Source: Stictocephala bisonia (lineage: Eukaryota; Arthropoda; Insecta; Hemiptera; Membracidae). From it: 64,000 nt of DNA. Numbering within the stretch: position 1 is the stretch's first letter; every line of letters starts with the position of its first letter. The stretch spans positions 2,728,001 through 2,792,000 of the forward strand of contig JAQJVL010000057.1 of the NCBI GenBank assembly GCA_035578905.1. Direction: 5' to 3'. Both the position numbers and the translations under genes were made by a program. The notes below the pieces were generated by a model, which did no database searches, had not been told where the DNA came from, and saw only the letters and a list, made by a program, of their open reading frames with translations. Below are positions 42,716 through 57,200 of the stretch, piece by piece.

Positions 42716-45700
42716 CTGCAAGAAATTTAGTTTTAATTCAGCATGGTTATACATTTGTACTGAAAATAAATGCCTCATTACAGTAAAACCTGTCATATAC
42801 GGTCTAATGTGGCGCCAGGGTAGGTTCTCTTTGACCTTTTTACAACTGAATCCACTTTAGGCCGACTGCAGAAAAATTATAGTCTACACCTACCTGACAA
42901 GTTTTAAGAAGATGAAACGCTAGTAGGTTCAGTTAATTACATGTCATGTTTGACATTATAACTGACTCATGCTAGGGGGAGTTGACCATAAAATATATTT
43001 TTACATAAGAGCAAAGACTTACTTGATCATGTAGTCACCACAGAAGAGACACTCTGATGCCACTATAGTATCTATGTCAGTCTTGAGTTGTTCTCTCATG
43101 GAGAGGGACACGGAGGTGATAGAAGTAGTGTCAGATGCCGACGCACACACACTTGCCAGCTGCTTCTATACAGATGAAATGTACAGTATAAATAACGTAT
43201 ATTTAAACCTGCTAAATAAATTAACTCAGAAAAAGTAATGAATATGACAGTTATAAAAATACAGTTAAAGCAGGGCAGTTGTGGCAAGAACTGTCAACAA
43301 TGCAAATTTTATTTTATCCCAAACCATTTAGACCAGGTGTGCAAGACCTTTTTATTAGTAGGGGCCACATTTATTTTTACATAATACGTGGTGGGCCGCA
43401 AGTTACTTTTCCACATAGGCTCTTGCCGAACTCTACCACTAAAAAGCTAATTTTACAATTATCTGAACAACCTATTTTAATAGCAGACAAAAAATGTGTT
43501 TCAAGACTATTTTTGTACTATCTAAATTTAAATGGTTAAAGTTTAATTCCATTTTTCAAATTTTTGGCAAATTGTTTTATTAAGTTATTAAATTACTAAT
43601 TTACAATCAAATAACGTCTTGGAAAAGGTTTAGAGGGGTATATAAAATAAAACTATCAGAAGGTTGTAAAATTTAATAAATAAAAAAAAAAAAAAAAAAA
43701 AAAAACAGAATTCAAGTCAAAGTATACAACAACAAAATGAAAATCAATATATCGTCAAACTGACCATGAAATGAAGTAGAAGGCCTAATGCACCTCTAGT
43801 GAGATGCCTGGCATTGTTTATTTTTCACTTATATGACAAAAGTGACTCCAAGTCAGTCTGAACCTTGCAGCAGTTTGATTATGGCAGTAGTTAAATTTAT
43901 TAAAAAATTGGCCGCATAAACTGACTTTTAGGGCCGCGGGTTATGCAATGTGCAACCTTTATTTAAACGGTAGGCCTATCATTGAAAACAGACAGCCATT
44001 TCAAATTTAAATTTGGAGAATTTAAGTATAGGTTGCTTTCTGTTGTTATGAAATACTTACATATAAATTTCATAACGATATGTCAATGTTTTTGGCCAAA
44101 ATCGTCGAACAAACAATTGGGTTCCAGAGCGGTATTCAGAAGATGTCAGCATTCATCATTCAGTGATAATACTCAAATACTATCATTTTACAGAAAACGA
44201 ATGTTTTAATTGAACACTGAATAATTGTTAGCGATGATTTGTTGAAACTCAAAGGAATTTGTATGAAATGTATTAGTAAAATAAATTGTTGGACTCCCCA
44301 ACTGAAGTCAATATGGCAGTAGTTAAATTTATAAAAATCTAAATTACATTTCTAGAAACTAATTTTTAGGGCATTTAAGTATCGAAACATACAAAAAATA
44401 ACATTCAAGACATTCTTTAATATCATGTATTAAACAGCCATTTAAGCCTCTTTCTCTTCTAGTTCCTTTGTGTAAGTAACTACAATTGTAGGTAATACAA
44501 TTAGTTTGGTTCTATAATCTATCATCTATAATTTTTACCTGAAGATCTTTGAGCCGTGTCTGCATGGTAGGAGGGAGATAGGGTCTAAGCTCGGAGACAA
44601 GGCAGTCCGAGTGGATCTTGTGCTGACATGGGAACACGTAGAACGGCCTTAGGAGTAAGTGGCTGTCACAGACTGAGCAAGTATCTGACGGCTGAATTAC
44701 AGTGTGCCTGCACAGAACACGGGTCATAACTTTTAGTTTATTACTTCTATGTGGACACTTCTTCCCAACTGATCAATACTTCGATCCAACAATCAATTAA
44801 GTCTTTTATTAAAAGTGAAAAAAATCCTTTTTGAAGCCCATTTCGAGAGTTGGAACATTTTATATGCATTATTAAACTCCATACACATTGCACTTATACA
44901 CAATTTTTGTTACACTGATGACCAGTCACCGTGTATATCGTATGGTTTGGTGTCAGCTAGCATTTGTTAATTTTAAAAAGCTGTGATATATATCTGTTTC
45001 AAGATCCAAAATCCATGTTAATATTATCATTTCATTAATAAGAATAAACAAAAAAATGTAAAGTGATCACCTATCACAAAGCTAAGTCCTATCCATCAAG
45101 CCATTTTTAACCTGCCTCACTGATTCTGTTTACGCTGGCTAATCCCTTCATAAAAGAGCGCAGGGGGCACTCTGTAATTATGATCCATTGTTTGGACAGA
45201 CTCCCCGCAATCATATGACTGATCTAGTGTAAACCTCAGTGACTGATCTTTGTATTTCCAGTGAGGACATCTGCCCTTGCCCGTTCGGAAGTAATTCAAC
45301 ATGTCCATTTCCTACGAGAAATGTTCATACCACATACAGGAATTAATGGATCGTTAATAAGGAACTTATTTCATCAATCAAAACTGTTCCACGCTATGGC
45401 CCAGGTAGCATTGGGTAAGTTCAACTGGAAGTATTGATCTGCTCAACTGGAAAGCAATACATATAGGTGGGTTTTGAGATTTTAAGCGTCTGCAGAGGCT
45501 GTCGCCCATGTTGGTTTTCGTCCCATAAGAACAATGTTATTTTCAAACCGGACATACAGTCACACGTATCCAAACTAAACAGTTATTTCTAAACAGATTT
45601 TTTCCCAACAAATTGCATTTTATCAAGAATGAAATTGCGTGTTGGAATTGCTTTGTGAATTCCTAATTATAGAAAAATATAAGAAATATTTAGTATGAAG

Positions 45701-48700
45701 TTTTTAATTTCACATATTTTTCAAAACCTGGCGTATTTATTCAAAATCTCAAAAGCAAACCCAATGCGCAATATGATAAAGTTTAAAATTACACCTCATA
45801 CACATCTTTTGGTTAATAAATAACGAAAAAATATGGATTCGCAAATAACATTGTTCTTATGGGATTAAAACCGACATGGCCAACAGCCTCTGCAGACTCC
45901 TAAGTGAGCATTCTGACTTGGGAGATCCTGTGTAACGAGGAGGTGCAGGGAATTCAAGATGAATTCTTTAAGTAGTGCTTCCTGTTGTATTATCTCTGCA
46001 GGAGCTATATTGCACAATATAAAATGATTCATTGATATTGAACTTTTGTATTTACACCTTATAGTATAATTTTCAAAACCGAGGTACTGATTATGATATT
46101 GACATTTCATCATGGGCAAGGAAATAAAATAAAATGAAAAACGCCTATATTTAGGCTGCAGGGTTGGAACTAATAACCCCTCTCTAGCACTCAACCTCTT
46201 TCTTGGACAATAAGTAATAGCATATTTTATTTCACATGAAATTGTTCAGTTTAGTTTACATTCATAAAACAAAATGGGATGACACAGTCTCAGTAAAAAT
46301 ATTTTGTCCAATATGCTAAAAGGGTTCTTTGCAAATTTAATATTAACTGTCTGCAGTATAGCACAAGCTGTTTCAGTTTATTAACTGATATATTTGTAGG
46401 ACTGAATATTGCAATGCATCCTTAAATTATTACAGATACTATACTTAAGTTGATACTATACAGATTTATAAAAGCAGTTATACCGTTAACTAAAAATATA
46501 AAAAACAACACCATGACTCACCTCGTTCTAAATGATTGGATCTCCTGACGTATCACATCAGCAGACTTTGTAGCATCTTCCATTTCTTCTTTTAGGTCCT
46601 GAATGTGTTGGTTGTATTCCTAAAACAACAACTTACATTGGACAGGTATTATTTTCTTAAAATAGTATCTTTTATCTACTAGAATTATAGTTTAGATAAT
46701 GGGTACTAGTTAGATAGAAATCAAATGACACAAAGTTGATATGGTACTAAAGTTGTTCACTTGTACTAGAGTTCGAGTAACTATGAAGTTTTATTTATAT
46801 TCAATTAAAAAACAAACTTGTTTTCCATGAGCATTATATAGGAGACCGAATATAAGTGAAATTACTGTTCAATTTTTCCGGAAGTTTTGTTTATTTTTGT
46901 GGCTAAAGTAGAGCAGTGTAATACTTTATATTTATAGATGTTTATTGCGTACTTATCTATTGCCAAAATTCAGAACAAATTATTTATCATGAACACTATT
47001 AGTGCTTATTGTAAAGGTAGATTTCAACTCCTTGTAAGATTAATAATAAATTAAAATTATTTTAATTTTCTTAAAATTATATGAGAATTCATTTCACAAT
47101 TAACTGTCTCATAATATTTAAAGCCATTATATTGTATACTTTCAAAAGTGCAGTGTAGTCGTTCAACTTGGGACTTTTAGTACATGCTGCACACCATACT
47201 CCAAAATTTATTTCTGTGGCCTATTATCATCCTTCACTTGCCCCTAAAAATGTATTAATTGCTATCATCAGAATGTATCATTTCATAGCATTTTATTTAA
47301 CTAAAACTATAGTTAAATTCAATCAGTATAAGCTTACACAGCACAAAAACTATTTGTGACTTAAAAATAAAACAAAGCTTGAAAAGTAATAGAATCTGAT
47401 CTAGGCATAGAAAAAATACATAAATAACAATTAATACACACATTCAATATTATTATATTTCAACACAAAACAGTCTCTTTCCAAAACCATAATTGGATCT
47501 AACTAACAATCTCAGAGCACTGAAAACATTGTTCTGCATAGTTGAAAATTGTTTGAATTTCGCATTACTTGTTAGTTTTAAAATAAAGTCAGATTACCTC
47601 AAAACCTTTGCTAGGTACATGAAGAGGTAAAGGTTTTAAATACCTGTAAGGCACTGCAAATAGCCTCCTTGAAGTGATCTATGGTAACAAAGTCTGAGAA
47701 GAATGGAAGGATGTCCTCAATCTTAATGAGGTCACACTGTTTTAGGAACTCCATCGCCTGTTGTATGTCATTCTCTTTGCTGACCACATGTTGAGCTACA
47801 AGAAAGAAATGAAAGGAGTACAACATGTGAAGTGATATACAAAAGTCTATTCTTTTTTTTACTAATCAAATTTGGAACTAAGATGAAAGAATTTTTCAAC
47901 CATATATTTGCATCATATAATCTCAACTATGAAAAGTACAGTTGTTAGATACTTACAAAGTCTGCAAGTGAATTCATCGATGATCTCTTGAACATTCACT
48001 GTATGAAATCCAGGAGACATTAGAGCCAACTGTGCATTTTTTACAATTGACCTTTATATTCGCACTGCTCATATCATTCTTGTCAACAAACCATGTTTGA
48101 TTATTTATCATTCTCTATCTCCTTATGAATATATTGGAGAAATAATTTCATGCCCACATTTTCCATTAGTTTGTAATGATATTTTTAGGGCAGATTGGAG
48201 AGGATGCTAGAGCAGAGGTTAATAGAACAAGAGAGATAAAAAATACATAATTTACTTGAGGAAATAATCAATTAAACACATTTTCATGCCCCCAACTCTA
48301 CCCTAGTATTTTGTGTTTCAAACTATAGGGTTCTGTGGGTAATATTTAGGTTTTCTATTGTATTTACCCACTTCTCTCTTCTATCATTATCGAAAAAGTG
48401 CGGCAAGGAACTGGCTGTGTCAGTTCCAGTGTTCTTACACTCCTTGTATAGATCCTCACATTCTCGGCTCCATCCTGTTACGTATTCGAGCGGTTCCCTA
48501 ATTGCAACCCCTCTACTATGGCTTCCAGGGCTGTGCAAGATAGCTCCTCCAGATAAAAGACGAAGGTACTTTTCAAAGAGTTTTAAAAGATCAAATCTAC
48601 TCTGAATCTCCCAATTTTGCAAGACAACCCACAATGTGCAGGGCAACTTAAATTTAGAAAACCATCTCTTCGATTAGCTTCCTAGATCATTTCAAACAAA

Positions 48701-51700
48701 TTTTTGCCAAAAAACCAACTGGGATATGTATGACGGTCAAAACAAATGTCTGGTGTGAGATCCTATGACCATTATCAGTGAAATAAACTTATATTATAAG
48801 GAATGGGAAATTTTGAGATGAACAGCTGTGGATGGATATTTGAACAGTATGACACAAGTACTTTGTACTTAGGATTTTAAATAGATACTATTTATACGTC
48901 TAATTTTGGATGTTTTATTACTCCTGCTCTTAGTTTGGTACCTGCTTTGAAATCCGTACAACATATTTTAATAGGGTGATATATTAGGATAGGTAAAATA
49001 CAACTTCATAATAAATTCATTGTTTTTTTCTAAAAAAAAGTGAACAAGAGTTTGTTTTTACAATACTTTATGTAAATCCTAAGTAAAATTCATTTATTTG
49101 TACTATTTAGAGTTTTTATTATCATTCTCTACTATCCAACATTTTTACTTATCGGATATCATTATGGTCTGATTACGTCAAATTGACTAAATTTGTTTAT
49201 TTGAACTAATCGAATTGAACTAATGTTTATTTCCTAAATGTCATTCCGAGTAGTGTAGCTTTGAAAAAAAGACAAAATATCAATATACTCAGGACTAATC
49301 TACACTACTATTATTTTAATTGAGACCCATGTTCATCTTATCAATGTGATATATGAATGTGCCTTAATGTTTCTATATATTACTTCTTACTTGTAATCTC
49401 AGAATCACTTAATATTATTTTTAATGTTTATGATATATTTATCTACTTAAATGTTTTATCTACAGTATTTATTTAATGTGGTGGCTGTTTCGGAGTTTCT
49501 AGCAATGAGTTATATTTGTTATTTTCTAGAGTATACGGCTTGCATACTGGATGGACCACCCACCCATCCTAAGACAAAACAACTTGAGTCTTAGAAATCA
49601 TAGCATAAATATATGAAATGAAATGAAAAAAGTTTTATTTTGTGAGGCAAAGTTACGACCATTAGGTCCTCTCTTACACTTAACTTCATAAAAATATGTC
49701 TGTAGATTTTAAATAATATTTAGTTTTAATTTTTTATAATGTGGTGGCTGTTTTGGAGTTTCTAGCAATGAGTTATATTTGTTATTTTCTAGAGTATACG
49801 GCTTGCATACTGGATGGACCACCCATCCATCCTAAGACAAAACAACTTGAGTCTTAGAAATCATAGCATAAATATATGAAATGAAAAAAGTTTTATTTTG
49901 TAAGGCAAAGTTACGACCATTAGGTCCTCTCTTGCACTTAACTTCATAAAAATATGTCTGTAGATTTTAAATAATATTTAGTTTTAATTTTTTATAATGT
50001 GGTGGCTGTTTTGGAGTTTCTAGCAATGAGTTATATTTGTTATTTTCTAGAGTATACGGCTTGCATACTGGATGGACCACCCATCCATCCTAAGACAAAA
50101 CAACTTGAGTCTTAGAAATCATAGCATAAATATATGAAATGAAAAAAGTTTTATTTTGTAAGGCAAAGTTACGACCATTAGGTCCTCTCTTGCACTTAAC
50201 TTCATAAATATATGTCTGTAGATTTTAAATAATATTTAGTATTTGAGATAAGATGGTATAAATTTAAATTATGTTCATAATCAACAACAGATTCGTACAG
50301 TTAGTCTGAAATGAAATCACAAATTTACTGATAAGTGTTTTGTAGCTAAAAAATTTGTCTTTTGTTGATTTCTGCAGTAGGAAATCATTTTCTGCATATG
50401 CCAACATTACATGTATAATGAGTCTTTGAGCAAAATGAAGATGAAATAACAAAATAAATAAAAGGAAGATTAAGAGAGCATATAAAAATGTGTAAAAAAG
50501 GTTAGTAAAGGGTTAAACCAACATTGGGTTAAACATTGGTCCCTGACATTGGTTAAAGAATATGGGTGTTAGTGAAAAGAACAAATTTATCAACAGATCA
50601 TTCAAAGGGTCAATGTATCTCATAACACAGTTTAACTATAAATATTAATTTTAAGTAGTTTTTATTACTAACCAATTTTAAGCCATAGCTTCTTAGTGAG
50701 TTCATCATCACCCATGGGTAAGCTAGCAGTCTGCTTGGCCAAGTCCACACTGACAGTCAGTGCCAGGTCTACCGCTGACTGCCATAGACCTAACAGTGCC
50801 GACAGCTGTACACAAGCCTCAGTCAGCCCCTTCTCCCTGCACAGCCGCAGCGCATAGTGGACATCGTAGTTCACCATACTGAGCTCCTGACCTACAGCAA
50901 TACATATTAATTAATCTTCAGGATTGTTAAAATGTGTGCAAACTCAAAAGTAGGGGGTTTCCACATTTTAAATCACTCTAAACGGAATAATAATTAGTAG
51001 ATATTTAAAAAATGGTAACTAAGCAAAACATAGCATAGTCTAATTAAATATATTCCACATCAACTCAATTTACAATTATACAATGCAATAATGTTATTGC
51101 TATTCATTGTTGGTAGTGGTGTAAAAGACTAAATAGGCTAAATATTAATGTCAGATATAATAGATTTACTTGCCTTTTATATCACATATTCTTTGTATCA
51201 TTCATATTAAAATTTATTGATAGCAAACTAAACATAGGTTGCAATTGGCCATTTTATCATAAAACTTTTCTGACGTTATGCTGAATACGATACACTACCG
51301 CTTTTACATAATTAGTAACTGAAAATTAGCATTTGTAAAAAAAAATAGCAACTACCAAACTGGTTTTTTTAGTTTTTAATGTTCATTCATATAAAAAAGT
51401 TGAAAGCTGAGTCCAATTACTAGGGTTTTTTCAAATATAAAATACTATTAATTTTTTATGTTTTAACATGGTGAATGTGCTTTGCCAAACCAAATTTTGT
51501 ATTTGTTGTTTATGATATAGTTACAGCAAAAACATCAAATATACAAACAAAAATAAATAAATAAAGTAAATTTTTGTCCAAAAATTCAATCCTGCTGATA
51601 GTTTATCTTTCACTTTTTGCATGTTTATACCTAAACTGACATATAACAAACAGATTTGAGTTTTTATATAAAGTTGCAAAAAATAAATATTTTCACTTGC

Positions 51701-54192
51701 CTTACATTAATGTCTACCCTCTACTTGTACCTTGTAAAGCCAAGTATCTCATCAGCCTGTCAGGTTTGTACTGAGCGTAGAGTGTGAGTAAGTAGTTGTG
51801 GATAGCTTGCTCCTGAACATTTAACGAACTCACGCAGAACTCGAGGTAACGGATGATCTCATTGGCCTGTAAACACATTGAAACATAGTGAAATCTTAAA
51901 ATAATGTTAGCCAAGATAGTGAAACATAAGGGCTTTTTATAAGTAGTAAAGCCCCACTTAACCTGTTGTTTTTTTCAGTTAATGCTTCCATTTATTTATT
52001 AAACAGTCAAATTATTTGCCAATAAACAAATAACCGGTTTGCGAACATTTGAAGAAGTTTTATCTCCGACAAATGACCGAGGCTTATCCAGCCTGGGTGT
52101 TTGGATACAATACTGTTTGTATGTAAATATCAATACCACCGTATGTGTATGGGTGGGCCAATACCACCATGCGTGTATGGTGGGCCAATACCATAATATT
52201 TACCAGTCCATAGTTCTGGATGTGTTATTCGAGCATGTGCATCAATGGATTTCCGCCTCAAACGTCAGTTGTACATTCATGTTAAAAAAAATCTCGTACA
52301 CGGTACCTAGAAAATACTTCCACATGTTTGTTGATTTAGTTACCAGTATTTAATAGAATAATCAAACCAGCTGATTTTGCACATGTGACGTCACAGTCTA
52401 CTGCACAGCCTCGTCGTGATACCTACCGTATTTTTTTTAATTACTGTGTTCATTTTTTAACAATTGTCTACATTTTTCTCGTGGCATTTAACCAAATAAG
52501 TAATTGTAAAATCACAATATTATAGAAGAATCACTATTTTATTAATTATTCTTAATATATTATTTATAGTTAGAGTATTACTATCTCAATTTTTATTGAC
52601 AAATATTCAGAAAGATCAATCTAGACTGCTAAATCTGACTATAGTTAAAACAGATCTTACATTTAAAGTTAAATTAAAATACAACAATTTTATACATATA
52701 AATCTTTTTAGTTTTTGTGTATGGGCCACTTACTACTACAATAGTAGTACCTGAGTTTCGTCTGTATGGCAAGTGACTAGAGCTGGCAGCAGTTTGGTTG
52801 GGTCGAGAGCCTTCCCCTGCTCTATGAGGGCTTGCACTGTGGGTTTAGGAATTGCCTGTATCAGAGCTGGAGTAAAAGTGTAATAGAGGTTCTTTTCCTT
52901 CTGCTTCCTTAACACCTCAAGAGCTGCAAACATTTAAGCACTTAAATAAAACCAAAACATATAAATCGACCTTCGAGAACATGCCAATTTCCTTGACCAT
53001 AAAAATATTCAATAGGTGAAGGATGATCTTCAAGTAAATAAGTCGTCCAAAGAAATATTTTTTAAAGAATAAAAAATTTCTGTTTTGATCTGTTAGATAA
53101 TTGTTGTTTTTGATAGTTTTTCCAAATTATAAAGAGATAATAAACAGATGTATTTGGAGATGCAATGTATCAGACCAAGAGAATGAAGAGAAATAAGGAG
53201 TACAATAGGGTAATAAAAGTAGTGGAAGTGTGGGATAACATTTTTAAATAAAGATGATAAAACATGGTGGGGAGAATTATACAATAAGCAGATCCGACAG
53301 TATCCAGAAACCTGCATATGATGATAATGAATAAACAGTTACACTAAGTCTATTCTTATAATATACTAGCATCCCGTTGCGGCTTAACCCGCAAACTTTC
53401 AAATTGTATACAAAATGTATGAAATTTATAATTTTCTTAGTTTAAATTATAAGTATTTGTAAACATAAAAGCATTTTAGTTTATGAACTTATGCTAAAAA
53501 GATGTGTAAGAAGCAGAAGATATGCCTATTTATTTTACCTTTTTTATCATCTATACTAAAAGCGTAAATTATAATAATTTTTAAGAGTATATGATAATAT
53601 TTTTTTCACACTGATGTATTATAGGTTAATTACCTTCAATCTGCCAGTGATCCTGTATATCCTATTGGATTATGCGTTTCGTCTTTTATGTCATCATCAG
53701 ATCCTTAATTGAAACATTTTAAAATTTATTCTTGATGGTCTTGTCAAAAGTTTTTAAAAAGCACAAAAAATCAAATATATTTATTTGAGGATCTGATGAT
53801 GGCATAGAAGCCAAAACGCATAATTCAAGAGGATTTACAGGATCACTGGCAGATTGAAGGTAATTAACCTATAATACATTAATCAGAAGTGATTCAGAAA
53901 AACAACACCAAAATGAAAATGTTCACATTGGTTAAAAAAACATAAATTAAACTAATATTATTAATTTTTATTTCAAGTTATAAATTTTCAAAACAAAAAT
54001 TTATTATCATATTGTAAATGAATCAACATTTAAGAATTGTAACTTGCTTAACTAACCGAAAAACTTCTTTATCAACTACGTTATTTGTCTTTCCTTTTGG
54101 TGTTAAAGTAACTAAACTTGATGGACTGCCTACTCTAGAACAGGCTACTTAAAATTGTTTGAGGGAATAGCATACTTCTCTCAAATTTATGT

Positions 54193-54254
<62 letters not shown>

Positions 54255-54263
54255 GGAGAGGGA

Positions 54264-54298
<35 letters not shown>

Positions 54299-57200
54299 GG
54301 CTTCCACTACTCCTGGGTAGGTGGCTGTGGTGGGGGGGTGTACATCCATAGAGACACTCAGGTATAGATGCAGTATTTCAGTTTATATATATGAACTCTC
54401 ACATGATTGAGGTGGCAGTGGTGAGGTCAAGTTGAGCTCTTCTAGCTCCACTATTTATTTACATTAAAAAACAAGTTTTTGTCTTTAAATTTGCTGTAAA
54501 GTTGTAAAATTTAGCTTATAAACAATTTAAAAGAAAATGCCTACCATCCCGGGTGCTAAATGTGGCAAATGCAAAGAGGATCTACCTACTGATGGCGATA
54601 ACTCTATTTGTAGGTTATGTGGTGAAGGCTTCCACCTTGGTGAATGTAGTCTTAAGAGCCAATCCTGGAAATCACTAGGGAAGAATGGACAGGAAAAATG
54701 GACCTGTCCCTCTTGCAGAAGGAAAGACAAGTCAAAAAGCATATCTGAAGATGAGCCTAATGCAAATGTGCCTTTGGACCTGGTTCACCTGGCTGAGAAG
54801 ATCGACAGCTTATTGGAAATGAAGGGCACTGTTGCAAAGATCGAGACTGCTATAAATTTCCAATCTGAAAAGTATGATGAGATACTGGATGAACTAAAAA
54901 AACTGAGAGAAGAAAATAAAGAGATAAAAAAAGAATTAAGAGAAGCAAGATCTAAACTGGCGAAAAGCGAGGAACAGGTCAAGACTCTCACAGAACGGGT
55001 AAATGAATTGGACCAGTACGGGCGCAGGGTGAATTTGGAGATTCATGGTGTACCTGTGCAAGGGCCTTCCCTTAATACGGAGAAGACGATAGAAGTTGTG
55101 AAACAGCTAGCCCAGGACATCAAAGTACCGTTTGAGCCAGAGAAGATAAACAGGCTTCACAGGCTTCAGAAGAGAAATGATGAGAGACCCCCAGCCATCC
55201 TAGTTTATGTCTAACTAAAATTCTTCTCGGTGACAACCCGAGATGAATGGCTAAAAGCAGGAAAGAAGGCCAAACTATCGGAGCAAAACTCTAACAACAA
55301 GATCTTCTTCAATGAAAACCTCACTGCCTTCAACAAAGGACTACTTAGGGAAGCAAAAGTTAGAGCCAGGATCTACAATTACCAGTTTGTCTGGTTCCAA
55401 AATGGGAAAGTCTTGGCAAAAAAGGACCCAGACACCAAGAATGTAATTGTTATAAAAAGCTTGGAAGATGTGAACAAAATTGGAAGTTAACTGGACATGG
55501 TATGTAGTCTTTTGTATATAGTCAACATCCAAACCTATAATGCGTAAAAAAAAAGAAAAAATTTTTTATTTATTACTGTTACCCTATTTCATATAGTTTA
55601 GTTTATGATTTATTTTGTTGTTATCATTTAATAGTCTATTTCTTGTTATACTTTGTAATAGTTTATTTTTTATGTTATATGTTGTTAAAATTCTATCTTA
55701 TTGTTACTGCTTGCCCTATAGTATATTAACTACTTATTTATTTATTTATTGGTTTGCTTCATAAACAAATATGTTTACCGATTTAGAAGACCTATATAGA
55801 AACTTCCATTTTGATAATTATTTAAATTTTGATTCTTGGTTTAATCAAAGTAGTTTCCCACAAAATCGATTAGGGTTTAATTTAGTTCACCTTAATATTA
55901 GATCACTACGTAAAAACTGGGATTCTTTAATGTTGCAACTGCTATCTTACATCAATAATATAGATATTTTAATATTATCCGAATTAAACTGCTCTGAAGA
56001 AACAATAAAAGCCTACTGTATAAATGGTTTTTCAACAGTGAGTAAGTGTAGGCTAGAGAAATCAGGTGGAGGGATTGCAGTTTTTTGTAATAATAATACT
56101 ATTAAATTTCAAGAAATAAAATTAAAATCTAATTCATTTGAATGCATTGGAGGCATACTGGAACCTATAAGCTCCAGAAAACCCTTAGGCCCTACAATAA
56201 ATCTCTTAGCTTTCTATCGGCCACCACCTCACAGTACAGGACTTACCTCACAATTTTTTATAGACGAATTGTGTTACTTGTTAGATAGTCAATTTCCTAA
56301 TGGTAATTTAATTGTCGTTGGCGATTCCAACATTGATGTAAAAAACCCTTCTGAGAGGATCGTACAGGAGTATGAAACTGTTTTAGCCTCCAAAGGCTTA
56401 AATAGAATAATCTTGGACTATACCAGGGAAGAGATAAGAGATGGAAAGCTATCTCAGACCTGCATAGACCATATCTACATCAGAAGTACTTCTGCTTTTG
56501 ATGAGATAGAGGGGGGTGTAGTTAAAGTAAAAATATCAGATCATTATTCAATTACGGTATGCGCAGGGTTTGATTTGCAACCTGATTCAAAGTATAGAGA
56601 ACACCCAGCCACTTCTGCACTACTTGTTGAGAATAAAGTAAAAAATGAGCTGGGGAGGATAGATTGGTCAGAAATGCCCTTATCAAACACAGACTGTGCT
56701 TTCGAATATTTGATAAATCAATTTAACAAGGCCTACGACAAATCTAAAATTACCATACAGCACACATACAAGAAAAAAAGAAGAGCAGAGAAGGAATGGA
56801 TGAATGAACATTTGAGAGAACTGACAAAAGAAAGAGATAGATTATTTAGAGTGTGGAAAGCTGACCCACAAAATGCCAGACATAGATACCGTTACACGAG
56901 TTTTAGAAATAGAGTGAATTCAGAAATTAGGAAAAGGAAAAACGAATATTATAAAACCTTATTTGATACTGCAGGTAATGATGTGAGAAAAATGTGGAAT
57001 GGTGTAAACCGATTATTAGGTAGATGCAAAAACAAAAATCTCGACAAACAAATAGTTAGTTCAATGGAAGGCTTACCTGAGCAGATTGCTGACAGATTTT
57101 CAGATGAATTTATAAATGGAATAAATAGTATTAGGCATCATTGCGGCATCCAATTTACAAATGAGAATAATTTGATAAGATCAAACATATCACAGAGCTT

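Larger units (their letters stand above)
53612..53890. mobile_element. Foldback element with ~95-bp arms carrying hammerhead-like motifs
   Basis: 53612-53708 is mirrored by 53789-53890 (shared GTATTATAGGTTAATTACC, TTCAATCTGCCAGTGATCCT, CATCATCAGATCCT). About 80 bp of AT-rich DNA separates the arms. Each arm has the CTGATGA...AACGCAT core listed next; this suggests two opposed Penelope-like terminal repeats. Confidence 0.8.

Noticed and set aside
47955..48040. Short exon-like minus-strand stretch ending in a GTAAGT donor ([20 protein letters not shown])
   Set aside because: It lies between vps18 exons that already join in phase and has no counterpart in Vps18; no acceptor or family match could be shown.
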